A DNA stretch of 64,000 nt from Callaeas wilsoni (taxonomy: Eukaryota; Chordata; Aves; Passeriformes; Callaeidae): positions 101,632 to 165,631 of the forward strand of contig VWPU01014193.1 in assembly GCA_013398955.1 (NCBI GenBank), written 5' to 3'. Below, piece by piece: positions 41,101 through 51,911 of the stretch. A program made the translations under genes and the position numbers. The first letter of the stretch is position 1. Each line of letters starts with the position of its first letter. The notes beneath the pieces are model-generated. The model worked only from the letters and a program-made list of their open reading frames with translations, ran no database searches and was not told the DNA's origin.

Positions 41101-44100
41101 AAGGTACTCCGTGAGACAGCTCTAACATTGATATGGTACTGTTGATAGACTTGATTTTTCCCACTTACTGCAATGTTTCCTCCTTACAAACTGACTTGAA
41201 GGTGTGCTGGGTTTTGCCAACCTGTGGAGTTGCATACTGATACAGCTGTGGAAAGTATGATACAAGGGAGAAATCAGCTGTATCCCCTTAAAAAAGTCCC
41301 CTGCCAACCCACCCTGTAGGATTTGATAGAATAAAGGAAAGCAGCTCACAATATTTCGGAATAATTACTTTAAATTTTTAATCTGTTGTGCATTCCTTGA
41401 ATTTGAAGTGCTCTGGATGTAAAATGAATAAGCAATGCTTTGCCTAGGACAGGAAGATACCTGCTTCATTTCAGGAACTAGTCCAATTTCCCACCAAAAG
41501 TCACTTATAAGATTAAACATAGGTGAAAAATGTCTCACTGATTCACCGGTTATTGGAAAGCCAAAAGCACAAAAGACTTGTAATATTTTTATCGTGTATA
41601 TGATGAGTCATATAAAGGGTGAAGAAATATGACATTTACAGAGAGCAGAAACTTGCTTTCTCAGTGGTAATAATCCTACAGTCTTGATAAATCTTTCAGG
41701 CCCTTAGACATTTTATTTTCAAGGATTTCTACTAAATGACACCAAACTCTTGTAAAAGAAAATTGCATTAAGAGCAGGTAGGAATTTGCACTGCCAAGGA
41801 TCCACCCTCAAACAGTGCAGGTTGACATAGGGTCTCAGGAGTTGCTGTGGCACAACTGGTGGTGAAAGGTGCCTGTACAGCACGAGCTACCTCACCAGGA
41901 CACTGTCCTGCAGAAAGCACTGCAATTGCTATGTCAGCCCATGGTGAGATGCAGAGCATGAAGTCTCAGTTCCAATAAAGAATAAAGAATAAAAAGTGAA
42001 AGCTTTCCTATTTTAAAGTGTGTGAGGTAGGGAGGTGTGGCTTAACATCTTGCTTGCGCTCTCTATGCAGGAAACTACAAAGAGTTGACACCAAGCAACG
42101 CATTCAGTTTTTGGATGACTCCATCTGTGGGGCATTTAGCATTAGCTTTTCTTCAAGGGTCCTTTGCATTCAGTGGCTGGAACTTCTTGAACTATGTAAC
42201 AGAAGAGCTGGTTGATCCCCGCAGGCAAGTATCCATTTCCATGACATTCTTCTTGAAGTGCTGAGACATTGGAGCTTTCTGGTAGTATTACCCATTTCAT
42301 AAGATGCTGCAACATCATTCCATCTCTGTGGGACTGGTCTTTCTAAAAGAGAGAGATTTTTGTTTAGAACAGATAGCAGGCAAGTTATAGAAACATTGGA
42401 ATTAAAAAAATAATGCACAAGGTATTAACTGAATCAAAGCAGCCTATAGACAAGGCAGTATCTTTATGTCACTATTCAATCATATTCAACCTTCTGTAGC
42501 AGAAAATTAACCATAGATGAGATACCACACAAGTATCTAGACGAAGAATCTTCTTAGTCATAAAAAAATTGAATTATTCTGGAAGTTGCTTTGCTTTTTC
42601 ACCCAAAGGTCTCCCACAGACTCCTGAAAGAGAAGATTAGTTGTGCAGTGAAAGGGGCTTTCTCTGCCCCAGCACAGCTGTGGGCATCAGCCTGCCAAGG
42701 CAACTTAGATTGGGTCACTGCTGATCCTGGGTATGGGAAGGGCTTGGAAAGGATTTATCACAAGCAGGCTGAGATGGCTGGAGGGAAAGGGAATTTAGTA
42801 AAGCTCAAATGTTTCAACATTTCTGAGTTAATAAAGTGGAATGACAAATGTCAAGAGCAGCTCTTGGAGCATTAGATACTTCTGGGCATCCAATGCACAC
42901 AGCAATTAAACAAGAAGAAATGTAAGCTATTACAGCTTGGATGGGAATGACTTAAAGCTACAGCCTTATGAGCGTCTCTGCACACCAGTGAGTGGCAAAG
43001 TGCATGTCCAGAGATCTCGGCAGGAATAAAGTGTGGTAATGTGTTTCCTTAATAAGCAGTAATATTTTAATGGACCACCACAATTTCAAGGCTGAATAAT
43101 AAAAAAGTTATTACTTAAATAAGGTAAATATGGCCTTAGTTGAGAAATAAAGAGAGAATGGAGCAAATGGCCTTTTTTAAAAAATTATTGTTGCAGCCTT
43201 AGTAGAGAAATTAAAGTATAAAAAAAAAAAGGATAACGAAAACCACTGCCTACTTCTGCTAAATCTGTTCAAATTCACAAGGCTAAACATGCTTTCTAAA
43301 ACCTTTTTTCCAAATCTGACACATAGAGAAAAATGCATTTTGTTAGATACAGAACAGTTCAGGTGTCCACCTCTAAGAAGGTCTCTGGATTGGAGATCAA
43401 GTACGTCTGTACTGCTGTAAGTTGCCACGGTATTGTATGACCAGAGCAGGTTTACAGTACACAATGAGCCAGGGCAACAGCTGAACAACATCATCCCCTT
43501 CCTTTTCAGAGCAGGCAAACGTAAAGCAAAGCAAGACACTTTATTCCACCACGGTGCCTGTACACAGGGTTTTTGGGAAACGGATGTTTCATTTTTCAGT
43601 AGCAGTCTGCCCCAATTCCAGTCAAGAGCTCAAAGGGAGTTCATGGTATCTTTTTCCCAGGAAGCTCCCTGCAGACACAGCATTTCATAGCACTTTAACC
43701 TTCTCTAACACGCAGTGGGTCAGAGAGCTGATGGAAGCACTGCTTCCCTCCAGAGAAACAGTCAATGAACCCACCCAGCTGGGTGACCCTCCCCAGGCCG
43801 TACATAGTTGTTGTGGTCTCACTGTGCATGATTGTAATTTCTTACCTACCCTCCTAATTCTTTTATTAGGAACCTACCTCGTGCCATATTCATATCCATC
43901 CCATTGGTGACATTTGTGTATACGTTCACCAACATTGCATATTTCACTGCCATGTCACCCCAAGAGCTCTTGTCCTCCAACGCTGTGGCGGTAGTAAGTA
44001 AACCATTCCCTGGATGTATAAAATACACTTTGATTTTGGTACTGTGCTTTGCAGTGTATTTCAGTTTCTCTGCCTTCTGTTGCTTTAGACATTTGGTGAA

Positions 44101-47100
44101 AAGTTACTGGGCTATTTTTCCTGGGTTATGCCAGTCTCAGTGGCCCTATCTACATTTGGAGGAATAAATGGATACCTTTTTACCTCATCAAGGTTAGATG
44201 GAGCACAATTTTATGAACATTATCTGATTTGGGGAGGGGCTGTTTTAATTGCACTTGCTAAAGAAATGCTAGCTAGACATTTTGAATGTTGTAGAGCATG
44301 AGTTTGTTGTTGGGTGTGTTGGATACCATCAGTTATGAATTATTCTTTTTCAAATCAGAAAATGTAATATTGAATCATGAAATTTCTTGCAAATTAATCC
44401 TCATGAGTTATTGAAGTGTCTGCAGATGTGGAATAATTCACAGTAAGAGCCAAACACAGCTTTAGCATGGAACCAAAGTAATTTTATATCAATAAAGTTC
44501 CAGTAGCTCACAGTTAAGCTGTGCTTTGCTCAAAGAGGAGTTTTAGGGCCTGGTGCTGTACTCGGTCACAGGCATTTTCATGCCCATGCTGGAAAATCAC
44601 CTTTCAAGCAAGATGCTTTGCATGCATACTGCTGGTAGTTGGGCCAGAATCTGTAAAGTCTGTAAGACTGTAATCAATAAAGTCTGTTTATATATAATAA
44701 CTGACCTGTCTGAATTTAATTTAGATGTTATAAATTTTTTTTGAGGAAACAGCTGAAGTACCTTGAGAAAATTATTTATCCCAGCACTTTCATGGGTATG
44801 ATGAAGTGCAACAAATCGGAGTGAATATGTAAGAGGTTACACACTTAAAAGTGAAATGCTAAGGGATGTTAAACCTTATCCAAAACCCTTTTGACACTGT
44901 AAATACCCACACAACCTTCAGAGTATTCATCCCTCACTGGGCAACGAGAAAACGCTGGCCAGCAGATCGTCCTCGGAGGTATTTTGGCATCTCAGAGCAG
45001 GTCTTTTCCCAGGTGACGTGAGCTGTAAAGGCCTTGTACACTGAAGGGTTCAGTTTAAATACCTTTCCCCAGGGGACACAGTCTCTAGTTGTCTCTGCAG
45101 TTGCAGCCACAGCTCCCTTCCATGAGAAGACCAAAGCAGGTGGTTGAGACAAGAGGTCTGGAGAGGCTGTTGCATACCCAGTGGATTCATCATTACTCTT
45201 CTTATTTCCAGGTTATGTTTCTCTGGTGCTCGAGAAGGCCATTTGCCAAGTTTGCTAGCCATGATCCATGTTGAGCACTGCACGCCCATTCCTGCCCTTC
45301 TCGTCTGCGTAAGTGTTACTATCCCTGCTCTGTCACCATGTAACCTGCTTTTAGAAACATTAAACCACAGAGAGATGAGCTGCAAAACCCTTCGAGACAT
45401 GGTTTTACCCCAGAAAAGGAGCAGTGGGTCACCCCGAACTGCAGCTGGCAGGTGCCAGCTGAGCAGCACCAACTGCCCCAGAGAGAAGCAGCCTTCAGCC
45501 TCAGAAATACTTCCTTCTTCTCGCAATCCCCTTGACACCTGAAGGGTTTCCCTCATAGCCTGAGTTACAGTGTAAGCTCATTAGCTCTTGTCCTTCAGCA
45601 AGAGATAGGGACTGGCTTTAGAAACAGAGATACTTCATTTGAGAAAAGCAAGCTCCTTAGATTAATTTTGCCTGCTTCCCACAAGCATTTGGAAATCTCC
45701 ATGGTCACTGCTAATCCCACGCAGGTAAGGAAGGCTGCTTTAGGTCCTGCCACCCAAAGCCAGAGATATGGTGGGTCCCAGGAAAAGGACAAAGTGCCCC
45801 TAAAATTACTTTCAACAACCAAGACATCTTGTGAGGGGTGATCAGGCAGTTGTCTGAGGGCCACAGGTATTTCTTTCCACAGGGCAAAAAATTAAGTAGG
45901 GACAATGATTACAGCGGCCCTGAGTAGTGCATCTGCTGAATGGTACATCAGGCAGACAAGAGGCCACCTGCCAAGATCAGACACCAGTGGGCCAGCTCTT
46001 AGGGGTGTTGGGGGCTGGTCCAGTGTCTGGTGTGCTCCCGTGGGAAAAAGATTCCCCTCACTTTTTAGACAGTATAAATTTCCACAATACGAATGACTTA
46101 GGGAAGTTATTATTTGAAACAAAGAGCTTCATATGCTTTTACCAATACTGAAACTAGAATGTGTGATGGGTTTTACAGTGGCATAGAAGATGATAAAGAG
46201 GAAAATGATTCGCACTGCTACTGTCCATGGCTGCAGGGCCCAAAGGAATTCCCCAAAGGGCATTTGCTTGAAATCTTGGCTGCATCAATGGCTGCCAACT
46301 GCAGATTTGCCACTGATATCAAAACTATGAGGGTTTGACCCCAGATGCACTAGAAGGATGCATGTTTACATGTCTCCTGGCTCTAACAGCAATTCTGGCA
46401 CAATATACCCATACGAAATTTCACCAAATAAGCCTCCTGCTCATTCTCCTTTTATGACAAAATATGCATCTTGCTGAGGTTTTACAGCATTCCTGGGGCT
46501 TAGTGCCCCATCACGAACATCTTGCATATTGCCCATTGAAAGTTTGGGGTAAACTGCCCTGGGCAGCCATCATGGGATCCTGTGTTCCACAGGGGCCCAT
46601 GAGGCAGAACTCCTTTGTCATTAAAAATGCATCAGCTGAAACAACACGCTGAGTCTCAGAGGCTGTTTCTCTGTGGAACAGCCCCAAAAAGCAAGCTGCC
46701 TGTCGAGCTGACTGATCCATGCCATGCCATCCCCCTTGAATCACAGTGCAAATCACAGAACAAGCATGGCATAGCAATTCATCATTTGAAGGTGTTTTAA
46801 TGCAGCTAAGTGCACATCGAATGCTGCTAGGAAATACTTATTTCTTAACAAATAGAAAGATAATAATAGTATAGTGTAGGCAGCTACAACAGCAAACAGG
46901 GCCACGCTTTAGGCAAACCTAATCATCAAGTTCTTTTCCTCTTCCATTGAATCACACCTAGCTCTCTACATAGAGAGAGGTTTGTTTGTACCTGGAGAAT
47001 GGCTATTTCAACATGACCAGTGAGATCTTTATTTTTACTGATTTATTATTTTACTTCCAAGAATCAAGGGGCCAAGCTAAATGTAAAATTTAGACCAGGG

Positions 47101-50100
47101 TTTTTTTGCAAGATGATGGGGAGTAGCTGGCTCCCCTGCCAGCCATGTGGCTATGGCCTGGCCACCCGGAGGGCAGCACTCCCTCTTCAGCCACGAGCCA
47201 CTGAGGATGACACCCGCACTGTGAGCAGATCTGGCACGTCAGTGTCACCCACGCATGGAATCTTGTCACTCCAAGCAACATCACTGCAAAACCCGTCAGA
47301 GGCAGCAGAGAGTTGTACACGCATATGACACCGTACACATTTCAGGGGAGAGCAGCGACCATGTTATATGACAACGACACAAAATGGTGTCCAATTTTAA
47401 ATCCATTTTGTGTTGAGACTGTTCAAGGTGTTGAAATCCCCCTGCCAAGCCTGCAAGGCTTTGAATAGGGGAACAGAGGGACCGAAGGGGCATTTGGTTG
47501 TGGTGGTGCTTAATTCCTGGTGCTGGGGGTGCAGAAACCTTCCTTCCTGGGAGGAATTTACTAGCAAAACAGCTAATTAAGAAAAAAGGGGCTAAGCACA
47601 AGGAGAGCCTGGATCAACACAAACCAAAATCTTGAGCACTCTCTGGAGGGATTTGGATATTTAGTTTCCCTCAGGCTCTGGGGCCCAGCAGTCAGTGTTC
47701 ACTGGGCCAGTACTTGGTGCAGGTGAGTGCTCAGCCCCTGTGGTACAAAAGAGCAGGAGGGGGCTTGAGGAGCAGCACCCTGGCTCCCAAGTCAGCTCTC
47801 CTGGGTCTACAATATTGATGCCTTTTTGCTGGTCCTAAAATCACAAGCTAGACACAGGTGATAAAAAGGGGTTACCTTTATAAGGATCCTTAGGTGCACA
47901 ACTTGATAGGTGGAAAGTGCCAAAGATGCACATGTAACATAAAGTGCACATAATTCTTATATGTTTAGCAAATTAGCATAACTGACAAGAATCCCCAATT
48001 ATAGGTATAAATTATGAGGTAATTCCCCCTCAGTTCAACCCTTCCTGAATCCCTCCCACACTTAGACAGAAACTAAACCTTGTTAATGAAAATGTGTCTC
48101 AGAGAGCTAGTTTCAGCCTTGGCTTCCCAGATAATCTAACCTTGGACCCCCACCTTGGAGCCACTGGGGAATTTATTTTGTCTTTCTGTCTAATATAGTA
48201 GGTAAAAAGCTAGCTACAAATACTATAATAGGCTACGGAGCTACAAATATATGTGTAAAGAATATAGAGAGTATATAAAAGCAAAAAAGGTGAAAATCAA
48301 TTCAGTATCAGTATTAGGCATAGAGTTCAAAAAAGCAAGCAAAAGCATGGAAATTTCCACTATCCATCTGCCAGTTTCCAAACATTAGTAATGCTCATAA
48401 GATTGATGATGCTGATCTGCTGTGACATGAGCCAGCAGGAGAAAGGGCAAACCTCTAATTCTTTGTGATATACAGAGCACCTGCAATAACACAGTGCCTA
48501 AACCACAACGTATGAAGTCTAAGAAATCCTTTTACCTGGAGTTCTCACCATAACGTTCAATAGCTTTTAAAACACTTAACAGAAATAGGTGGAGTGAGAT
48601 CTTTGCCAACCCTTGTAGCCCTGCCTGCCTAGTCGTAGGCAGCAGAGACACCTATGCCAGCACCCCAGGGTATTTATAAACAGACCCTCTACTCTCTGGC
48701 TTCGGCATGCCCCAAATCACCCTAAATCACCCATTTAGCCCCAGCCCTGATGGCACAGCTCGGGGATAAGGAACAGAGCAACAGGAGGCAGCGCATGCCC
48801 AGCAGGTGCCATAAACAAAAGGATTTTTAATGCTTTAATGGGATTTTTTGCTTGGTTTTGTTGTTTTTAAGCTACCTATTCTAGTTATGGCTGAAGAAGG
48901 CTATGCTTCTCTCTTTGCAGTGTTTGGCCACACTTATCATCATGCTTGTTGGAGACACATACACGCTAATCAACTACGTGTCATTTATTAACTACCTCTG
49001 CTATGGAGTGACAATTATAGGCCTGATTGTTTTACGCTGGAAGAAACCCAAAATCTTCAGACCTATCAAGGTGACACTGTTAAAGCTAAATTTCTTGGTT
49101 GCGATAGTGATGCAAAGGGTGGGATGGGAACACCTCCCAAACCATGTCCAAAGTGCCATTAGCGTAGAAGAGGGATACATAGGCAGATCTCTTGTGAACT
49201 TGTTGGGATGGACAAGAGAGGACAACAGCTGTAGAGGGAAGGGTGACACAATCTGGGGGGTGGGGGGCACGAAGCCTGCACTGCCTGCAGCCCACCACAA
49301 CCAGTCAGCCACTGCTGTTGCTCTGCACAGTCGTGCTCTGCTCTGCTCTCTCCTGGTAGGTGAACCTCCTCATCCCCATCACTTATCTGGCGTTTTGGGC
49401 ATTTCTGCTGATCTTCAGCTTATACTCTGAGCCGATCGTCTGTGGGGTTGGATTAATTATCATTTTAACCGGAGTGCCAGTGTTTTTCCTTGGAGTCTAC
49501 TGGAGAAATAAACCAAAGTGTGTAAATAGGCTAATAGGTAAGCCAGCACTATGTGCCTCGCTGCCCTCCCTGCTTAAACTCTGACACTGGCACCAAAACA
49601 GCCAGGAAACTGTCTGTATGAGGCTGGCCACCACTCTCAGCCATGGGCAGCCCCTGGGCACAGAGTGGCCAGGCAGTGCTTTTCTTTGGGCAGATGTTTT
49701 GCTCACTCCTGGGTACGTTTCCCTCCTCTCATGCCTCTGTGCCCATCTGCTCGGCTTGCTCACAGCAGCGCGTCCTGTGGCAAATACACCAGGGTGTCAC
49801 TTTATGCACATGGAGACTAAATGAGCAATCACAAAGGGACTGAGGAGTTTGTCTGACCCTTGCCCTGCCTTCTTCCACTGTGCCACCAGCATGTCATGTC
49901 ACACAAGCCCTGTGTGACATGATGAACTATCTCATACTCAAAAGTTTCTTATAAACCCTGACATTATCTCTCATATAAAATTAAAACTGCAAATAGTCTT
50001 TTATGTTTTGGTGGTGTTTGATTTTTAATCACTTTGCTCCAAGGTGAGGACTTTCAGACAAGCACACTGCAGCCCTCTGCTCTGACTGGAGGGTTTCCGT

Positions 50101-50642
50101 CAGCTGCAGTGGGCTCCGCTGCCAGCTGCTCCCCAAGGCCAGTGGTCACAGCAGCCGGGTTGACACAGTGCCAGGAGAGCTGGCAACCATCCCATCCCAC
50201 CCCATCCCGTCCCGTCCCGTCCCACCCCATCCCATCCCACCCCATCCCATCCGCCTGCCATGGACAGCACTGGCAGCGCTGTAAGGAGCTGGGGAAAGGT
50301 ATCCCTAAAGCTGTCCCATCTTAATCTGCCCCTGCTTCACAAACACTCTTTGATCACTGAGCTGGAGTGAGAAGGGCTGGAGGGGGCAGTCAGTGGCGAA
50401 GCAGGGCTGTGCAGCCTCCTTCCCATGTGGCATCACTCCAGCACCACATATTTGTTTAGAAGAGCTCGAGCATCCCCATTAACCACCCATTAACCACTGG
50501 CCATTTGCTCCTTGCAGAGTCCATGACGTGCTGGGGGCAGAAGCTGTGTTTTGTGGTGTACCCTCAGTGTGGAAGTGCCGAGGAGGAGGCCTCCTTGGCC
50601 CACTCTTGGCGGCTGGTGAGCGAGACAGCAGTGAGAAAATAA
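11024..50642 (+). CDS. SLC7A10: Asc-type neutral amino acid transporter Asc-1 (SLC7A10), 11 coding exons
   Basis: The exons are 11024-11117, 33662-33866, 40089-40240, 40978-41103, 42071-42224, 43870-43993, 44089-44192, 45212-45308, 48921-49070, 49360-49537 and 50518-50642. They join in frame into 1,509 bases (502 residues plus TAA); human Asc-1 is 523. Known role: sodium-independent exchange of small neutral L- and D-amino acids (Gly, Ala, Ser, D-Ser, Cys) at the plasma membrane, as a light chain disulfide-linked to 4F2hc (SLC3A2). Sequence support: LeuT/APC fold with the unwound TM1 motif GSGIF at residues 36-40, the TM6 motif FSGW at 226-229, and the heavy-chain-linking Cys at 135 in PVFPNC. 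Long stretches are near-identical to mammalian Asc-1, which separates it from the SLC7A5-9 and SLC7A11 paralogues. ATG 11024 was chosen for its strong context (G at -3 and +4). Intron 5 uses a GC donor. Synteny with LRP3 supports the call. Confidence 0.96.
12186..12208 (+). repeat. Poly(A) tract, 23 bases
   Basis: An uninterrupted run of 23 A. No SINE or processed-pseudogene body is recognisable upstream and no obvious target-site duplication flanks it, so it is called a simple repeat rather than a retroposon tail. Confidence 0.85.
30207..30346 (+). repeat. Left arm of a ~140-bp inverted repeat
   Basis: The reverse complement of this block recurs at 31147-31287 with about ten mismatches over about 140 bp and no obvious large gap. 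The shared core runs through CTGTCTGAGCTGGAAA, GGAGAATACTTTCT and GGACCAGACAGCCTTCTGGA. The arms are separated by about 800 bp that do not pair. Neither arm resembles CR1 or the SINE in this window. Confidence 0.85.
31147..31287 (-). repeat. Right arm of the ~140-bp inverted repeat
   Basis: Inverted partner of 30207-30346. Similarity stops abruptly at both outer and inner ends. This fits either two copies of one dispersed repeat in opposite orientation or a local inverted duplication. No third copy was noticed in the window. Confidence 0.85.
32285..33010 (-). mobile_element. Decayed CR1 LINE fragment (reverse transcriptase, 3' part of ORF2)
   Basis: On the - strand, broken frames read out CR1 reverse-transcriptase landmarks in order: [12 protein letters not shown], then [16 protein letters not shown] (a frame away, carrying the ADD catalytic-type motif), a LESS/AERDLGVL-like stretch, [19 protein letters not shown], and [11 protein letters not shown]. 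Stops and frameshifts make it non-functional. The 5' end is truncated, as is normal for CR1. The 3' end also lacks the usual 3' UTR and ATTCTATG-type terminal repeats, so the copy is cut at both ends. It sits antisense in SLC7A10 intron 1. Confidence 0.85.
33662..33866 (+). CDS. SLC7A10: SLC7A10 coding exon 2
   Basis: Encodes Gly32 to residue 99 plus two bases of Gly100. It carries the TM1 substrate motif [11 protein letters not shown], the TM2 stretch [12 protein letters not shown], and [13 protein letters not shown] before TM3. Acceptor TTTCCAG and donor GTAAGT are both consensus. This is one of the most conserved exons in the family. Confidence 0.97.
33867..40088 (+). other. SLC7A10: SLC7A10 intron 2
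   Basis: A GT-AG, phase 2 intron of about 6.2 kb. No second gene is visible. It contains a perfect 12-bp hairpin (39326-39357) next to a TG-rich patch, and otherwise unique-looking sequence. Confidence 0.85.
40089..40240 (+). CDS. SLC7A10: SLC7A10 coding exon 3
   Basis: Encodes residues 100-150. It covers TM3 ([20 protein letters not shown]) and the extracellular loop with PVFPNCIPP, where Cys135 is the family cysteine that forms the disulfide with 4F2hc. The loop continues YNASR and so carries an N-A-S sequon at Asn140. It ends at a GTGAGT donor, phase 1. Confidence 0.97.
40241..40977 (+). other. SLC7A10: SLC7A10 intron 3
   Basis: A 737-bp GT-AG, phase 1 intron. Nothing further was recognised in it. 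Confidence 0.85.
40978..41103 (+). CDS. SLC7A10: SLC7A10 coding exon 4
   Basis: Encodes residues 151-192 plus one base. It reads [19 protein letters not shown], then TM5 ([19 protein letters not shown]). This matches the mammalian Asc-1 [15 protein letters not shown] segment. The reading frame joins exons 3 and 5 without loss. Confidence 0.97.
41104..42070 (+). other. SLC7A10: SLC7A10 intron 4
   Basis: A 967-bp GT-AG, phase 1 intron. No repeat family or RNA gene was recognised. Confidence 0.85.
42071..42224 (+). CDS. SLC7A10: SLC7A10 coding exon 5
   Basis: Encodes residues 193-243 plus two bases of Arg244. [18 protein letters not shown] is followed by the TM6 substrate-site motif [14 protein letters not shown] (226-239). 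The frame with exon 6 is kept only if the exon ends at CGCAG before GCAAGT, that is, with a GC donor. The next GT (42229-42230) would shift the frame and destroy the conserved NLPRA sequence. Confidence 0.96.
42225..43869 (+). other. SLC7A10: SLC7A10 intron 5, GC-AG type
   Basis: A 1,645-bp, phase 2 intron. The donor reads AG|GCAAGT and the acceptor TTATTAG|G. Apart from the T-to-C change at +2, the donor matches the U1 consensus, as is usual for the small class of GC-AG introns. Confidence 0.85.
43870..43993 (+). CDS. SLC7A10: SLC7A10 coding exon 6
   Basis: Encodes residues 245-285: [19 protein letters not shown] (TM7), then [16 protein letters not shown]. This is nearly identical to mammalian Asc-1. 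It ends in phase 0 at GTAAGT. Confidence 0.97.
44089..44192 (+). CDS. SLC7A10: SLC7A10 coding exon 7
   Basis: Encodes residues 286-319 plus two bases of Arg320: [19 protein letters not shown] (TM8 start), then [14 protein letters not shown]. The preceding intron is only 95 bp (43994-44088). Confidence 0.97.
44193..45211 (+). other. SLC7A10: SLC7A10 intron 7
   Basis: A 1,019-bp GT-AG, phase 2 intron with no additional feature recognised. Confidence 0.85.
45212..45308 (+). CDS. SLC7A10: SLC7A10 coding exon 8
   Basis: Encodes the last base of Arg320 and residues 321-352. [19 protein letters not shown] is the conserved cytoplasmic signature of heteromeric transporter light chains after TM8, followed by [11 protein letters not shown]. 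It ends in phase 0 at GTAAGT. Confidence 0.97.
45309..48920 (+). other. SLC7A10: SLC7A10 intron 8
   Basis: A 3.6-kb GT-AG, phase 0 intron. A stretch at about 47820-48720 has an unusual AT-rich, LTR-like texture but no decisive termini. Nothing else was recognised. Confidence 0.8.
48921..49070 (+). CDS. SLC7A10: SLC7A10 coding exon 9
   Basis: Encodes residues 353-402. The TM9-TM10 region reads [19 protein letters not shown], then [13 protein letters not shown] and the basic cytoplasmic loop [10 protein letters not shown]. Exactly 50 codons, phase 0 at both ends. The frame stays open through the following 289-bp intron (49071-49359), but that extension has no homology. Confidence 0.97.
49360..49537 (+). 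CDS. SLC7A10: SLC7A10 coding exon 10
   Basis: Encodes residues 403-461 plus one base: TM11 ([19 protein letters not shown]), TM12 ([18 protein letters not shown]), and the start of the cytoplasmic tail [10 protein letters not shown]. It ends at GTAAGC, phase 1. Confidence 0.97.
49538..50517 (+). other. SLC7A10: SLC7A10 intron 10
   Basis: A 980-bp GT-AG, phase 1 intron. It contains the pentamer minisatellite at 50187-50252 and is otherwise unremarkable. Confidence 0.85.
50187..50252 (+). repeat. Pentanucleotide minisatellite (CCCAT/CCCGT/CCCAC)n
   Basis: About 13 tandem 5-bp units, with the last two positions varying among AT, GT and AC. The array lies inside SLC7A10 intron 10, about 270 bp before the last exon. 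Strong C/G strand asymmetry and short units make it a likely length-variable locus. Confidence 0.9.
50518..50642 (+). CDS. SLC7A10: SLC7A10 terminal coding exon 11
   Basis: Encodes residues 462-502 and TAA. The start of the tail, [17 protein letters not shown], matches mammalian Asc-1 ([17 protein letters not shown]). The last 24 residues (from [10 protein letters not shown] onward) diverge from the mammalian end and are shorter. The frame agrees with exon 10 through a phase 1 junction. Confidence 0.94.
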
Positions 50643-50860
50643 CAACAGCGTGGCCTTTGAGGCTGAAGTGGCTTCTTGTTTACATGCTGATTTTTGAAAA
50701 AAGATTTTCTGGAAAAAAAAATTGGTTTAGAGCTCCAATAGTGAAGCCCATAAAATGAGCTACATCCTTTACGGCCTCTGTAGGTTTTAGTTATTCTCTA
50801 AAAAATAGGAAAAAAAAAAAAAAGAAAAGAAATAAAATGTAAAATAAGGCGCTGGTTGGG
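50643..50860 (+). other. SLC7A10: SLC7A10 3' UTR (shortest supported)
   Basis: Runs from the stop codon to just past the first strong poly(A) signal. It includes A-rich stretches at 50705-50722 and 50809-50832. A longer UTR using a later site cannot be excluded. Confidence 0.55.
50831..50836 (+). promoter_or_regulatory. SLC7A10: Poly(A) signal AATAAA for SLC7A10
   Basis: A canonical hexamer about 190 bp after the stop codon. It is followed within about 30 bases by a G/T-rich element (GGTTGGGGTTTTTTTCTGG), the usual downstream context for cleavage. Confidence 0.7.
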
Positions 50861-51888
50861 GTTTTTTTCTGGCAGCATTCTTGCTGAGCAGGGGAAAGCA
50901 GCACACAGCTCTGGAATACTGATTTTAGTCACCATAAGGGTCCACCAGAGACATACAAATGTAGGCATTTCAAAACTGGGGCAGTTCCCAACACAAAATC
51001 AAACTACAGAAATCAAGAGAAAGCAAGGAAACCTCTTGCTGTCGCTGAGTGGGGTGAATACCCACGTAACACAAGGCATTGAAGTTACAATCCAAAGGAT
51101 CGCCCCTTCACATACCTGGAGGAGCACAGCATCTCCATCCCAGCTCTGAAGACCAGCACAGCCAGGGCAGGGTGACTGCTCTGAGCATGGACCACAGAAC
51201 AAAAGCTGTAACGCCAACAATCATTTGGACCATTCCAGCATCATTTTGTGACACATAAAAAAGATACAGAAGTAGTGATCTAAATCTCAATTATCTCAGT
51301 TTTGAAGCACTGTTGCAAAGGTGGAGGGGGGTTCCTGCACTCCCAATGGGACGGGACTCACTGCACCACCCAGGAACTCCTCCATAAACCTCAGCATGAT
51401 CCAGGTGCCAGCTGGGGAGGATGGAGACATGGAAAGGTTTGCAGCAGGCTCAGCAGTGGGAACTCAAAGCAAACATGGGAAAGGACCCTGATCTTCCTCT
51501 TGTCTATTGATGTGTCAGGTGGTGTCACGTTGCTTCAGAGACCAATTCCCCATTTCACACATCAGATGCTCCTTAGAAAGTGTTTTGCATATGTTATTTG
51601 TGCCATACACTGGGAAGAAAATCTCATTAATGCACTTAATTAATATATAGAAATTGCTGCTGTAGCAATATGGCGACTTTCACACAAGGGAATCTTCTGA
51701 AAACGCAAAATATAAGAACAGCTCTGAACTACTATTCTTCCGCAGTATTTGAAGACAAAAACTACCACATTCAGTAGCCTTGGTAACAGTCATCTGAATG
51801 TAATTTTAAAAGTATCTTTCCATGGTCCTGGCACAAAAATTACAGATTCATTATCTCTTAGTTAATTATTCAGAAATACTTTTGAATA

Positions 51889-51911
51889 AATAATAATAAT
51901 AATAATAATAT
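51889..51911 (+). repeat. (AAT)n microsatellite
   Basis: Just under eight perfect AAT units in AT-rich intergenic sequence. Confidence 0.9.

Noticed and set aside
45050..45556. 168-codon - strand frame
   Set aside because: It is antisense to SLC7A10 exon 8 and its introns, with no family resemblance.
48903..49430. 175-codon continuous + frame covering SLC7A10 exon 9 and beyond
   Set aside because: Only 48921-49070 is homologous to Asc-1. The rest reads through the short intron 9 and enters exon 10 in the wrong frame.
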